A stretch of DNA of 64,000 nt. It comes from Hymenobacter armeniacus (GTDB lineage Bacteria > Bacteroidota > Bacteroidia > Cytophagales > Hymenobacteraceae). The notes beneath the pieces are model-generated. The model worked only from the letters and a program-made list of their open reading frames with translations, did no database searches and was not told the DNA's origin. The stretch covers positions 1-64,000 of the forward strand of contig NZ_JACXAC010000007.1 of the NCBI RefSeq assembly GCF_014699055.1, given 5' to 3'. Below, one piece after another: positions 24,403 through 33,587 of this stretch (its first letter is position 1; each line of letters opens with the position of its first letter). Position numbers and translations under genes: made by a program.

Positions 24403-25851
24403 GTGCTCGGAGTCCTGTTTCTGTTCCTGCAGACGCTGCTCGGCGCCCCGGCTCCGGCCGATACGCTGCCCCACGCGCTACGCCCCACCATTGCGCCCGC
24501 CGATACGCTGGTGCGCATCGTGCCGTGCCCCGACGTGCAGCGCGCGGCCGTGGGCACCATCTTGTTTTTGGGCAATGCCGTCACCAAGGAGCGAATTCTG
24601 CGCGTCGAGCTTGACTTTCACGAAGGCGACACCTTGGCCGTGGCCGACCTGGCCGCCCGCCTCGAAGCCAACCGCAGCCGCCTGTTCAATCTCCAGCTTT
24701 TCCACACCGTGGTGGTGCAGGCCAGCTGCTCCGGCGGCAAATGGCTCATTGTGTTTGGCTTGCAGGAGCGGTGGTACCTTTTCCCAGTGCCCATCCTCTC
24801 GCTGGCCGACCGCAACCTGCGCTCCTGGCTCGACCGTTCCGACCGTTGGAAGCGCGTCGACTACGGCGTGCACGTGGTGCGCAGCAACTTTCGCGGCCGC
24901 AACGAGCAGATTATGGCTAACCTGCAGCTGGGCTTCAACCGCAAGTATGAGTTGTTTTACGAGGCCCCCGGCCTGGGCCACTACCGCCGCCTCGGCCTTG
25001 GCGCGGGCGCGTCCTATTACCAAAGCCACGCCCTCGACTACAGCACGCTCGGCGACCGCCTCGTGCCGTTTCGGGCCGATGATAACTTTCCCATTCAGCG
25101 GCTCTATTTCACGGGCGGCCTGCGCTTCCGGCACACCGTGCAGTTCCTCACGGCGCTGGACGTTTCCTACCACCGCGAGCGGATAAGCGACTCCATCCGC
25201 TACCGCAACCCGGAGTATTACCTGGGCCGTACCCAGCGCGAGTACCTCGATGTTACGTTTACCACTACCCGCAACCAGCGCAACACCTTCGCCTACCCCC
25301 TCACGGGCAAGTACGCGCAACTGAGCGTGTCGCACCGGGTGTTCCTGGGCCGCACGGCCCCCAGCGTCACCACCGTGCACGCCACCTATTCGCGCTACCT
25401 GGCGCTGGGGCATCGGTTCTACTATAGCATTGGGCTGAGCGGCCAGGCACGCTTCGCCGAAAAGCTGGCCTACGCCGACGTGCGGGCGCTGGGCTATGCC
25501 GACCTGGTGCGCGGCTACGACGAGTACGTCATCGACGGCCGCCACTACGGCCTGCTGCAGCAAGGGCTGTCTTACCAGTTGCTGCAGCCCCGCAATATTC
25601 AGTTGGGCTCCATCGACAATCCCAAAATCAACAGCATTCCGCTGGCGCTCTACCTCAATATCTTTACCGACGCCGGCTACGTGGCCGCCCCCAGCCATTT
25701 GCCCCAAAACCGCCTTCCCAACCGCCTGCTCAGCGCCGTGGGCCTCGGCTTGCACCTCGTCACGTACTACGACCGGGTGTTCACGGCCGAGTATACCCTG
25801 AACGGCTTGGGGCAAACCGGTTACTTTTTTCGCGCCGAATTCCCCATTTGA
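24403..25851 (+). CDS. BamA/TamA-like outer-membrane protein
   Basis: A 482-residue protein with a short signal (MLGVLFLFLQTLLG), one POTRA-like domain (about 45-115; AVGTILFLGNAVTKERILRVELDF), and a C-terminal beta-barrel of the surface-antigen (D15) type that ends in phenylalanine-rich strands (TGYFFRAEFPI). It looks like a reduced member of the Omp85 family with fewer POTRA repeats than BamA at 29596-32112. The start is a GTG at 24403, 7 bases after the CBS gene; no ATG gives the signal peptide. Likely an outer-membrane assembly or translocation factor; its clients are unknown. Confidence 0.82.
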   Translation: MLGVLFLFLQTLLGAPAPADTLPHALRPTIAPADTLVRIVPCPDVQRAAVGTILFLGNAVTKERILRVELDFHEGDTLAVADLAARLEANRSRLFNLQLFHTVVVQASCSGGKWLIVFGLQERWYLFPVPILSLADRNLRSWLDRSDRWKRVDYGVHVVRSNFRGRNEQIMANLQLGFNRKYELFYEAPGLGHYRRLGLGAGASYYQSHALDYSTLGDRLVPFRADDNFPIQRLYFTGGLRFRHTVQFLTALDVSYHRERISDSIRYRNPEYYLGRTQREYLDVTFTTTRNQRNTFAYPLTGKYAQLSVSHRVFLGRTAPSVTTVHATYSRYLALGHRFYYSIGLSGQARFAEKLAYADVRALGYADLVRGYDEYVIDGRHYGLLQQGLSYQLLQPRNIQLGSIDNPKINSIPLALYLNIFTDAGYVAAPSHLPQNRLPNRLLSAVGLGLHLVTYYDRVFTAEYTLNGLGQTGYFFRAEFPI

Positions 25852-25943
25852 TGGCGAATGACTCGCCGGTTGGGTTGTTAATTTGTTATCAATCTTCCTG
25901 CGGAAACGCCTTTCCCCGAGCGTAACCTGTCCGCTGCCTCCGC

Positions 25944-26831
25944 ATGAAAATCGCCATCCTTGGCAAGCCTTTCGACGACGAAGCTGCCCCCGCCATTCAG
26001 GCGCTGCTCGATGATTTGGCCGCCCGCCGGGCCGAAGTCCGCATCGGCGAGTCCTTCCGCACTTTCCTCGACAACCGCCTGCGCCTGCCGCCCGGCACCA
26101 CCGAGTTTCGGCGCGGCGACTCGCTGCGCGGCGTGCAGTTCGTGCTCAGCATCGGCGGCGACGGCACCCTGCTCGACACCGTGACCTACGTCGGCGCCCT
26201 GCAAATCCCCATTTTGGGTATTCATACTGGCCGGCTCGGTTTCCTGGCCACCATCACCCCCGACCGCATTGCCCAAGCCATCGACGCTCTATATAAAGGC
26301 CACTTCAACATCGAAGAGCGCAGCCTGATTCGCGTCGATACCGACCCCGACGTCTTCGGCGGCCTCAACTTTGGCCTCAACGAGTTCAGCGTGCTCAAGC
26401 GCGATACTTCGTCCATGATTGTCGTGCACACGTACATCGACGGCGAATACCTCAACTCTTACTGGGCCGATGGCTTGGTGGTGGCCACGCCCACCGGCTC
26501 CACCGGCTATTCACTGAGCTGCGGCGGCCCCGTCATGCTGCCGCAAACAAACAATTTTATTATTGCCCCCGTATGCCCCCACAATCTGAACGTGCGCCCG
26601 CTCGTGGTGTCGGACCAGAGCGTGATTTCCTTCGAAATCGAAGGCCGTAGCACCAGCTACATGCTGGCGCTCGATTCTCGCTCCCTGCCCGTCGAAGCCT
26701 CCGTTCAGATAGCCGTTCGCCGCGAAACTTTCAACGCTCGCCTAGTAAAACTCAACCACGTTAACTTCCTAAGTACCTTGCGCAGTAAGCTGAATTGGGG
26801 CCTCGACCGCCGCAACCCGGCAGGAATTTAA
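25944..26831 (+). CDS. nadK: NAD kinase
   Basis: A 295-residue kinase that makes NADP from NAD. The diagnostic motifs are VLSIGGDGTLLDTVTYVG (the GGDGT box), ILGIHTGRLGFLA, LNEFSVLKRDTSSM, and WADGLVVATPTGSTGYSLSCGG with the conserved TGSTAY-like loop. Length fits. It begins the locus nadK - porG - uppS - bamA - skp that is common in Bacteroidota, though a promoter precedes the next gene. Confidence 0.96.
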   Translation: MKIAILGKPFDDEAAPAIQALLDDLAARRAEVRIGESFRTFLDNRLRLPPGTTEFRRGDSLRGVQFVLSIGGDGTLLDTVTYVGALQIPILGIHTGRLGFLATITPDRIAQAIDALYKGHFNIEERSLIRVDTDPDVFGGLNFGLNEFSVLKRDTSSMIVVHTYIDGEYLNSYWADGLVVATPTGSTGYSLSCGGPVMLPQTNNFIIAPVCPHNLNVRPLVVSDQSVISFEIEGRSTSYMLALDSRSLPVEASVQIAVRRETFNARLVKLNHVNFLSTLRSKLNWGLDRRNPAGI

Positions 26832-26872
26832 ATAGAAACGGATAGCTTTTTTTTGGAAAAAAACGTTGAAAG

Positions 26873-26903
26873 TTTTTTTAGTTCCCGATTAGGCCTACTT
26901 TTG
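26873..26903 (+). promoter_or_regulatory. Candidate promoter of porG-like/bamA locus
   Basis: TTTT (26873-26876), a 19-base spacer and TACTTTTG (26896-26903), an exact match to the Bacteroidota -7 pattern TAnnTTTG. The -33 box is a three-of-four match inside a T run. The start codon of the first PorG-like gene is 74 bases downstream. Confidence 0.65.
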
Positions 26904-26977
26904 TCACCGTCTGAAACTGCGCATTCACTGCTCTGCCCTCAACACCCCGAAACCCGAATCATCATTTTAGTTGCCTT

Positions 26978-27907
26978 ATGAAAAATATTTTCACTTATTC
27001 TTCGGCACTTGTGCTGGGCCTGGCCTTGGTGGCGACGCCCGACGCAGATGCTCAGCAGTTCAGCAAGCGGAAGCAGTATAACTCCATTGGCTTCAGCTTG
27101 AACGCCATGAACTACTTCGGCGACGTGACGCCGGTGACCAACTTCACCAGCCTGCGTCTGGGTGCTACTCGGGTAGGTGCCGGTGTTTCCATCACGCGCC
27201 GCTTCTATCCGCGTTTGTCGGGCCGCTTCGGTCTGTCCTACGGCCGCATCTCGGGCGATGACTCGCAGGCAGCCAACAGCGAAGACCCGGATGCACGTTT
27301 CCGCTACAACCGGAACATGACCTTCCGCAACGACATCTTCGAAGCTTCGGCCGTTGCCGTTATCGACCTGATTGAGAACCGCAACAACTACCTGAAGCGT
27401 CCGGACTTTGTGCCGTATGTGTTTGTGGGCGTGGCCGGTTTCTACCACAATCCCAAGGGTTTGGTAGGCAAGAACAGCCTCGGCCTTTCCGAAGGCTCGT
27501 ACGTACCCTTGGCTGACCTGAGAACGGAAGGCCAGGACAAAGCCTACGGTCAGACGCAGATTTCCATTCCGTTTGGTGGTGGTATCCGCTACCGCATCAA
27601 CCGCAACTTTGACGCAAGCCTGGAAATCGGCTGGCGCAAGACCTTCACCGACTACCTCGACGACGTAGGAGGCAAGTACGCCGACCCGTCCAAGCTGTCG
27701 ACCCCTTCCCAGCAGTATTTCGGCCGCGACATTACGCGCAGCATTTCGCAGCCTGACAACAACTTCAACCCGACGAAATTCCCCGGTTTCACCAACCCGG
27801 TTAGCCAGCGCGGCGACTCGGGCAATAAAACCGATTGGTACATCGTTACGGGTGTAACGTTGAACTACATCTTGACGCCCCGCATCAAGAATCCCAAATT
27901 CCGCTAG
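26978..27907 (+). CDS. porG: DUF6089 (PorG-like) outer-membrane protein
   Basis: A 309-residue protein. Signal peptide MKNIFTYSSALVLGLALVATPDADAQQ, then a mature beta-barrel-like chain rich in aromatic alternation: YNSIGFSLNAMNYFGDVTP, AGVSITRRFYPRLSGRFGLSYGRISGDD, FVPYVFVGVAGFYHNPKG. These are typical of the DUF6089 family, whose Porphyromonas member PorG is an outer-membrane part of the type IX secretion system next to uppS and bamA. The gene order here is the same. The first copy is longer than the second and is the better PorG candidate; base composition is lower in GC than the neighbours, a sign of high expression or constraint. Confidence 0.8.
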   Translation: MKNIFTYSSALVLGLALVATPDADAQQFSKRKQYNSIGFSLNAMNYFGDVTPVTNFTSLRLGATRVGAGVSITRRFYPRLSGRFGLSYGRISGDDSQAANSEDPDARFRYNRNMTFRNDIFEASAVAVIDLIENRNNYLKRPDFVPYVFVGVAGFYHNPKGLVGKNSLGLSEGSYVPLADLRTEGQDKAYGQTQISIPFGGGIRYRINRNFDASLEIGWRKTFTDYLDDVGGKYADPSKLSTPSQQYFGRDITRSISQPDNNFNPTKFPGFTNPVSQRGDSGNKTDWYIVTGVTLNYILTPRIKNPKFR

Positions 27908-27958
27908 CCTGCGGCCGCTGGCCGAAACGCTACTTTCCTAGCCAGCAACCTAGTTTAG

Positions 27959-28708
27959 ATGATAAAGTCATTTGTTCAAAGTGCACTCCTCGTTTGCTTC
28001 GTGCAGGCGGGGAGTGCACTTTTTTGTGCCTCTGCCAGTGCGCAGAACACCAGCGAGTTGGGCATTGGTATTGGCGCCACCAACTACCGCGGAGAAATCT
28101 CGCCCGATTACCAGTTGCAAAACAACCGGCCGGCTTTCACCGTCTTCTATCGCAAAGATGTGTCGGTGCCCATCACGCTGCGTGGCGGCTTCACCGCAGG
28201 TTTTCTGCGTGCCGACGATGGCAACGTGACCGGGGAGAATGGGGGCGTACCGCCCCTGCAGAGCTACCGCCAAGCCAATACCAAGGGCAGCATTCTGGAG
28301 GCATCAGCGGTGGTGGAATACAACTTTCTGGACTACCATTACCGCACCGACAAAATCCATTTCACACCGTACCTGTTCGCCGGCGTTGCTGCTTTCTATG
28401 CCAGCACCACCACGGTGAGCAATAGCCTGGGCGGGGAGTTCAATCAGGACGGGTCCATGTTGGGATTTTCCATTCCGGCCGGAGCAGGGCTCAAGTATGC
28501 CTTGTCGGAGCACATCAACCTCGGCTTGGAGGTAGGCGTGCGCAAGGCTTTTACCGACCAGTTCGACCATTTATCGGAGCAGGACCCGCTGCTGGTGAAC
28601 GTGCACGACCAAGACTGGTATTATTACAGCGGGCTCAGCATTTCGTATACTTTTTATAAAATTCCTTGTCCGTCACAGTACAAGAAGAATAAGAGGCTGC
28701 TGAAGTAG
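27959..28708 (+). CDS. DUF6089 (PorG-like) outer-membrane protein, second copy
   Basis: A 249-residue paralogue of the preceding gene. Signal peptide about 1-29 (MIKSFVQSALLVCFVQAGSA, cleavage near SAQ). Shared features: ELGIGIGATNYRGEISPDYQ, FTPYLFAGVAAFYASTTT, and GLEVGVRKAFTDQFDHLSEQ, parallel to SLEIGWRKTFTDYLDDVGG in the first copy. Unusually, the codons for the signal peptide also form a strong intrinsic terminator (27978-28025). The copy may be a T9SS partner, a spare barrel, or a protein with a different role. The start is the ATG at 27959; any later start would remove the signal peptide. Confidence 0.78.
   Translation: MIKSFVQSALLVCFVQAGSALFCASASAQNTSELGIGIGATNYRGEISPDYQLQNNRPAFTVFYRKDVSVPITLRGGFTAGFLRADDGNVTGENGGVPPLQSYRQANTKGSILEASAVVEYNFLDYHYRTDKIHFTPYLFAGVAAFYASTTTVSNSLGGEFNQDGSMLGFSIPAGAGLKYALSEHINLGLEVGVRKAFTDQFDHLSEQDPLLVNVHDQDWYYYSGLSISYTFYKIPCPSQYKKNKRLLK
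27978..28025 (+). terminator. Intrinsic terminator inside the second PorG-like gene
   Basis: AAAGTGCACTCC (27978-27989) and GGAGTGCACTTT (28011-28022) form a perfect 12-bp stem with a 21-base loop, and a run of six T (28020-28025) follows. It begins 19 bases after the ATG of the second DUF6089 gene and lies within its reading frame. It could end transcripts of the first DUF6089 gene, or attenuate the second when translation lags. Confidence 0.8.
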
Positions 28709-28839
28709 TCAGCAAGGCTGATTTAGGCCTTGAAATCACCTAAATACTAGGAATGCCGGTGCAGGAGGGCGATTGGGCCGACGACGCCCAAATGCAACCA
28801 TTTCCGTAACTTGCGGGCTCTTTTAGCGAAACCGCAAAG

Positions 28840-29586
28840 ATGACCGGCAAGGCCGAAATTGATACTCAAAATATTCCCGCCCACGTGGCCGTCATCATGG
28901 ACGGCAACGGACGCTGGGCCAAGCAACGGGGCGGCATGCGCGTGTTCGGGCACCAAAGCGCCATCACGGCTGTTCGCGAAACCGTGGAGGAAGCCGCGCA
29001 GCTGGGCGTGCGCTACCTCACGCTCTACGCTTTCTCTACCGAAAACTGGAACCGTCCGGCGCTGGAGGTAATGGCCCTGATGCAGTTGCTGGTGCACACC
29101 ATTCGGCAGGAAACGGCCACGCTGCTCAAAAACAGCATCCGCCTCGAGGCCATTGGTGACATCAGCACGCTTCCCAAGAACTGCCAGCGCGAGCTAGCCG
29201 AGGCCATGGAACTGACCAAAGGCGGCAACCGCATGACCTTGGTGCTGGCACTGAGCTATAGTGGCCGTTGGGACTTGACCCAGGCCGCGCGGCGCCTGGC
29301 GGCCGATGTGGCTAGCGGCCAGGTGAAGCCAACGGATGTTAGCGAAGCTACCGTGGCCGGGTACCTGGCCACATCGGGCATGCCCGACCCCGAGTTGCTT
29401 ATTCGGACGAGCGGCGAACAACGCATCAGCAATTTCCTGCTGTGGCAGTTGGCTTATACGGAGTTGTATATCACGGATTTGCTGTGGCCGGACTTCCGGA
29501 AAGAGCATTTCCAGGAGGCCATTCGGGCCTACCAGCGCCGGGAACGGCGCTTTGGCAAAACAAGCGAGCAAGTCGCTGTCTCTTAA
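28840..29586 (+). CDS. uppS: Isoprenyl transferase (undecaprenyl diphosphate synthase)
   Basis: A 248-residue cis-prenyltransferase that makes the C55 lipid carrier for peptidoglycan and other envelope polymers. Motifs: HVAVIMDGNGRWAKQRG with the catalytic Asp, LTLYAFSTENWNRP, and PDPELLIRTSGEQRISNFLLW near the C terminus with TELYITDLLWPDF. It is in the Bacteroidota order after porG and 9 bases before bamA, so co-transcription with bamA is probable. The 131-base gap upstream contains TAACTTGC (28807-28814), a possible -7 box. Confidence 0.96.
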   Translation: MTGKAEIDTQNIPAHVAVIMDGNGRWAKQRGGMRVFGHQSAITAVRETVEEAAQLGVRYLTLYAFSTENWNRPALEVMALMQLLVHTIRQETATLLKNSIRLEAIGDISTLPKNCQRELAEAMELTKGGNRMTLVLALSYSGRWDLTQAARRLAADVASGQVKPTDVSEATVAGYLATSGMPDPELLIRTSGEQRISNFLLWQLAYTELYITDLLWPDFRKEHFQEAIRAYQRRERRFGKTSEQVAVS

Positions 29587-29595
29587 TTTCTAGTA

Positions 29596-32112
29596 ATGTT
29601 TCTTGTGCGTAATTTTGTTGTCAAGTTGGTCCTGGCCCTAGTGGTGTTGGGTGGGGTGATGAGCAGTCCGGTGCGGGCGCAGCAGGCCGGCGGCAGCGCG
29701 GCCGATGAGCCCAAAAGGTATGAGTTGGGGGGCATCACCGTGAGCGGCGCGCGCTACCTCGACCCCAATACTCTCATTAGCCTCACCGGTCTGCGCGTGG
29801 GCGACCCCATTTCGGTGCCGGGCGAAGAAATTGGTAAATCCATCCGCAAGCTGTGGGCCCAGGGCATTCTGGGTGACGTGAGCGTAACCATTGCCCGCAT
29901 CGAGGGCAACAAGATTTTCCTGGACTACAACCTGAAGGAGCGGCCCCGCTTGTCGAAATTCACCTTCACGGGCATCCGGAAAGGGCAGACCGAGGACCTG
30001 ACCAAAAAAATCACGCTGATTCGCGGCAAGGTGGTGACCGATGCCCTGCTGAACAACACGCGGACGCAGGTGCGAAAGTTCTTCGTGAACAAGGGCTACC
30101 TCGATGCCAAAGTGAACGTGGTGCAGGTGGCCGACTCGTCGCTGGCCAACAGCGTGGCCCTGCGCATTGACGTGGATAAGGGCTCGAAAGTGCGCATCCA
30201 TGACATTGCGTTTGAAGGCAACAAGGCCTTTTCGGACCGTAAGCTGAAAGGCAAGCTGAAAAAGACCAAGGAGCGGAAGCCGTATAAATTCCTTACCGCG
30301 GGCAAGTTTCAGCGCGCCGAGTACGAAGAAGACAAGAAGAAGCTGTTGGAGTTCTACAACGCCGAAGGCTATCGCGACGCGGCCATTGTGAGCGACACGC
30401 TGACGCGCGACGACAAAGGACTGGCCTTGCGCATCAAGGTAGACGAGGGCCCGAAATATTACTTCCGCCATATTACCTGGAGCGGCAACTACCTCTACGA
30501 CGACAAAACGCTGGCCAACGTGCTGGGCATCAAGTCGGGCAGCCCTTACAGCAAGGAAACGCTGGACAAGCGCCTGAACTACAACCCGACCGGTCAGGAC
30601 ATCTCTTCGCTGTACCTCAACGACGGTTACCTGTTCTTCACCATCGACCCGGTGGAAACGAAGGTGGAAGGCGACTCCATCGACATCGAGATGCGCTTGA
30701 GCGAAGGCGTACAGGCCCACATCAAAGACATCAACATTTCGGGCAACACCAAAACCAGCGACCATGTGCTGCGCCGCACCTTGCGCACGCTGCCCGGCGA
30801 CAAGTTTAACCGCGAACTGCTGATTCGCTCGCAGCGGGAAATTGCCACGCTGGGCTATTTCGACCCGGAAAAAATCGGCATCAACCCCGTGCCGAACCAG
30901 GCCGACGGCACCGTGGACATCAACTACACGGTGGTGGAGAAGCCTTCGGACCAAGTGACGCTGTCGGGCGGTTGGGGTGGCTATGCCGGCTTCATTGGCA
31001 CGGTAGGCCTTGTGTTCAACAACTTTTCGCTGCGCAAAGCCGGCACGCTGCGCAACTGGACGCCGGTGCCGGCCGGCGACGGCCAGCGACTGGCTCTCAA
31101 CGTGCAAGCCAACGGTGTGCAGTATCAGGCGTATTCGCTGTCTTTCACCGAGCCCTGGCTGGGTGGCCGTCGGCCGAACTCGTTCTCGTTCAGTCTCAAC
31201 CACAGCGTGCAGCGCGCTGGCGCAGCACTGGATGCTTCAAACGACCAGTTCATCAAGGTGAACAGCGCCAGCGTGGGCCTGGGCCGCCAGCTGCGTGTGC
31301 CCGATGACTACTTTACGCTCAGCAACTCGCTGTCGTTTAGCCAGTACCAGACGCAGAACTATGTGAACATTGCCGGCGCCACCACGGGCACGTTCAACAA
31401 CATCACGCTGAACACGACCCTGGCCCGCAACAGCATCGACAACCCGACCTACACGCGCCGGGGCTCGTCGCTGAGCTTGAGCCTGAGCCTGACCCCGCCC
31501 TACTCACTGCTCAATAACGACCACACCAGCAACCAGTGGATTGAATTCCATAAGTGGATGTTCGACGCTTCGTGGTTTACGCCCATCGTGGGCAAGCTGG
31601 TGCTGAACACCCGCGCCCACTTCGGCTTCCTGGGTACTTACAATTCCAACCGCCAGATTGGGCCCTTCGAGCGGTTTAAGATGGGTGGTGCCGGCCTGGG
31701 CTACAACGGCGGCGGCAACTTCCTGGTGGGCACCGACTACGTGGGCCTGCGCGGCTACGACGACCCGGGCGCCACCTACGCCATTCCTACTGCGCAGGGC
31801 TCGCAGGCCGGCGGCATCGCCTTCAACAAGTACGTGGTGGAAATGCGCTACCCGGTAAGCCTCAACCCGGCCGCCACGGTGTACGTGCTGGCGTTTGCCG
31901 AAGCCGGCAACTCGTTCGATTCCTACCAGAACTACAACCCTTACAAGCTGTACCGCTCGGCCGGGGTGGGCGCGCGCATCTTCATGTCGGCCTTTGGTTT
32001 ACTGGGCTTCGACTTCGGCCACGGCTTCGACAGCGTGATTCCGAGCCTGCCCGACAACACGAAGCAAGACCCCAACCACTTCCACTTCATCATCGGTCAG
32101 CAAATTCGATAG
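29596..32112 (+). CDS. bamA: Outer-membrane protein assembly factor BamA
   Basis: An 838-residue protein. Signal peptide about 1-29 (LVLALVVLGGVMSSPVRAQQ), five POTRA-like repeats across about 42-460 (for example YELGGITVSGARYLDPNTLI, PRLSKFTFTGIRKGQTEDL, VRIHDIAFEGNKAFSDRKL, YYFRHITWSGNYLYDDKTL, HIKDINISGNTKTSDHVL), and a C-terminal 16-stranded barrel that contains GTDYVGLRGYDD (the conserved VRGF/Y-type lid motif) and ends FHFIIGQQIR. It inserts beta-barrel proteins into the outer membrane. Size and order match BamA in Bacteroidota. The two chaperone genes downstream serve the same pathway. Confidence 0.95.
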   Translation: MFLVRNFVVKLVLALVVLGGVMSSPVRAQQAGGSAADEPKRYELGGITVSGARYLDPNTLISLTGLRVGDPISVPGEEIGKSIRKLWAQGILGDVSVTIARIEGNKIFLDYNLKERPRLSKFTFTGIRKGQTEDLTKKITLIRGKVVTDALLNNTRTQVRKFFVNKGYLDAKVNVVQVADSSLANSVALRIDVDKGSKVRIHDIAFEGNKAFSDRKLKGKLKKTKERKPYKFLTAGKFQRAEYEEDKKKLLEFYNAEGYRDAAIVSDTLTRDDKGLALRIKVDEGPKYYFRHITWSGNYLYDDKTLANVLGIKSGSPYSKETLDKRLNYNPTGQDISSLYLNDGYLFFTIDPVETKVEGDSIDIEMRLSEGVQAHIKDINISGNTKTSDHVLRRTLRTLPGDKFNRELLIRSQREIATLGYFDPEKIGINPVPNQADGTVDINYTVVEKPSDQVTLSGGWGGYAGFIGTVGLVFNNFSLRKAGTLRNWTPVPAGDGQRLALNVQANGVQYQAYSLSFTEPWLGGRRPNSFSFSLNHSVQRAGAALDASNDQFIKVNSASVGLGRQLRVPDDYFTLSNSLSFSQYQTQNYVNIAGATTGTFNNITLNTTLARNSIDNPTYTRRGSSLSLSLSLTPPYSLLNNDHTSNQWIEFHKWMFDASWFTPIVGKLVLNTRAHFGFLGTYNSNRQIGPFERFKMGGAGLGYNGGGNFLVGTDYVGLRGYDDPGATYAIPTAQGSQAGGIAFNKYVVEMRYPVSLNPAATVYVLAFAEAGNSFDSYQNYNPYKLYRSAGVGARIFMSAFGLLGFDFGHGFDSVIPSLPDNTKQDPNHFHFIIGQQIR

Positions 32113-32150
32113 CAGGGCACTAGCGGGCCTCATTTCACGTTTCCTCCAGT

Positions 32151-32834
32151 ATGAAGAACTTCGGTGGCCCGCTGCTGGCCTTATGGTTGCTACTTGTTGC
32201 GCCGAGCGCCTGGGCGCAGAAATTTGGTTGGATAGATTCGGAGTTCATCATGAACAAGATGCCCGAATACGCCAAAGCCCAGGTGGAGTTGAACGCGCTG
32301 TCGGATACGTGGCAGAAGGAACTCGAAGCCCAGAAAAAGGACCTCGACAAGCTTTACCGGAATTACCAGGCCGAAGAAGTGGTGCTCACCGAGCCCATGA
32401 AGAAGAAGCGCCAAGACGAGATTCTGAAAAAAGAACAAGACATCAAAGCCTACCAGAACAAGCAGTTTGGCTACGAAGGTCAGATTTTCAAGAAGCGCCA
32501 GGAGCTGAATAAGCCGGTGCAGGACAAGATTTTTGAAGCCTGCGAGAAAGTGGCGAAGAAAAAGTCCTTGGCCGTGCTGTTTGATAAATCGGGCGACCTG
32601 ACGATGCTCTACACCAACCCGGCGCATGACTACACGGAGTTTGTGCTGGAAGAATTGGGCCTCGGCGCTGAGGACCGGAACCAACCTGGCCCGAAAGGTG
32701 CTGTGAAGACCGTGGCGCCGCCCAAAACCCCCGTTGACCCCAACTTTGAATCCGATTCTGGTACGCCCGAACCGGTAGCGCCCACCAAAGCCGCGCCCAA
32801 AACCACCCGGCCCGTGAAGAAGGGCTCGAAGTAA
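32151..32834 (+). CDS. OmpH/Skp family periplasmic chaperone, first copy
   Basis: A 227-residue protein with signal peptide MKNFGGPLLALWLLLVAPSAWAQ, then KFGWIDSEFIMNKMPEY, the family's N-terminal strand, and a long charged coiled-coil (about 45-125, TWQKELEAQKKDLDKLYRNY and on). This is the tentacle architecture of Skp, which holds unfolded outer-membrane proteins for BamA. The C-terminal 60 residues are a disordered Pro/Lys/Thr tail not found in classical Skp. It follows bamA by 38 bases. Confidence 0.9.
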   Translation: MKNFGGPLLALWLLLVAPSAWAQKFGWIDSEFIMNKMPEYAKAQVELNALSDTWQKELEAQKKDLDKLYRNYQAEEVVLTEPMKKKRQDEILKKEQDIKAYQNKQFGYEGQIFKKRQELNKPVQDKIFEACEKVAKKKSLAVLFDKSGDLTMLYTNPAHDYTEFVLEELGLGAEDRNQPGPKGAVKTVAPPKTPVDPNFESDSGTPEPVAPTKAAPKTTRPVKKGSK

Positions 32835-32874
32835 TTACCTTTGTCCCAACATTTTTCTGACCCTTTTTCTTTTG

Positions 32875-33516
32875 ATGAACCTCGTGAAAATTTTTCGTCT
32901 GACGCTCGCCGCCGCTCTGCTGACCGCCGGAACCCTGGCCGCCACTTCCGCGCAGGCCCAGGCCCCCCTCAAGATTGGGTACACCGACGTGCAATACGTG
33001 CTGTCGCAGATGCCCGAGAGCAAGCAAATTGAATCGCAGCTGAAGACGTATAACGACCAGCTTGCTGCTCAGCTCAAAAGCAAAACCACCGAGTTCGAAA
33101 CCAAGGTGAAAGACTACCAGCAGAAGTCTGGTACGATGACCGACATTGTGAAGGCTGATACGGAGAAGAGCCTGCAAAACCTGCAGCAGTCCATCCAGGA
33201 GTTCCAGCAGAGCGCCCAGCAGTCGCTGCAGCAGAAGCAGCAGACGCTGCTGAAGCCCGCCCTCGACAAGCTGCAGAAGAACATCGACGACGTGGCCAAC
33301 GAGAACGGCTTCACCTACGTGTTCAACTCGGACGGCGGCGGCAGCCCGCTGCTGTTGCACGCCCCCAAAGAAGGCGACATTTCAGACCTCGTGCTGAAGA
33401 AGATGGGCATCACGCCCGGCGCCGCTACGCCGGCTCCGGTAATCAAAGCGCCGGCTCCTGCTCAGTCGCCCGCGCCGGCGCCCGCTGGCAAAACGAAGAC
33501 CAAGACCAAGAAATAA
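32875..33516 (+). CDS. OmpH/Skp family periplasmic chaperone, second copy
   Basis: A 213-residue paralogue. Signal peptide about 1-33 (ending TSAQAQA), then LKIGYTDVQYVLSQMPESKQ and a helical region (about 55-145) rich in Gln and Ser (QNLQQSIQEFQQSAQQSLQQ). The C-terminal 45 residues are Pro/Ala/Lys rich and disordered (TPAPVIKAPAPAQSPAPAPA). I choose the ATG at 32875; a TTG one codon earlier is also in frame. Tandem Skp genes after bamA are usual in this phylum. A terminator follows at 33541. Confidence 0.9.
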   Translation: MNLVKIFRLTLAAALLTAGTLAATSAQAQAPLKIGYTDVQYVLSQMPESKQIESQLKTYNDQLAAQLKSKTTEFETKVKDYQQKSGTMTDIVKADTEKSLQNLQQSIQEFQQSAQQSLQQKQQTLLKPALDKLQKNIDDVANENGFTYVFNSDGGGSPLLLHAPKEGDISDLVLKKMGITPGAATPAPVIKAPAPAQSPAPAPAGKTKTKTKK

Positions 33517-33540
33517 GCAGCGCCCGCTGTCCCAATTGCG

Positions 33541-33570
33541 AAAAGCCGGAGCAAGTGCTCCGGCTTTTTT
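33541..33570 (+). terminator. Intrinsic terminator after skp genes
   Basis: AAAAGCCGGAGCA and TGCTCCGGCTTTTTT form a 13-bp stem with a 2-base centre and a six-T run. It ends the bamA-skp unit 18 bases before the rluA start. Confidence 0.93.
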
Positions 33571-33587
33571 CGTGTACCGAACCGCTC

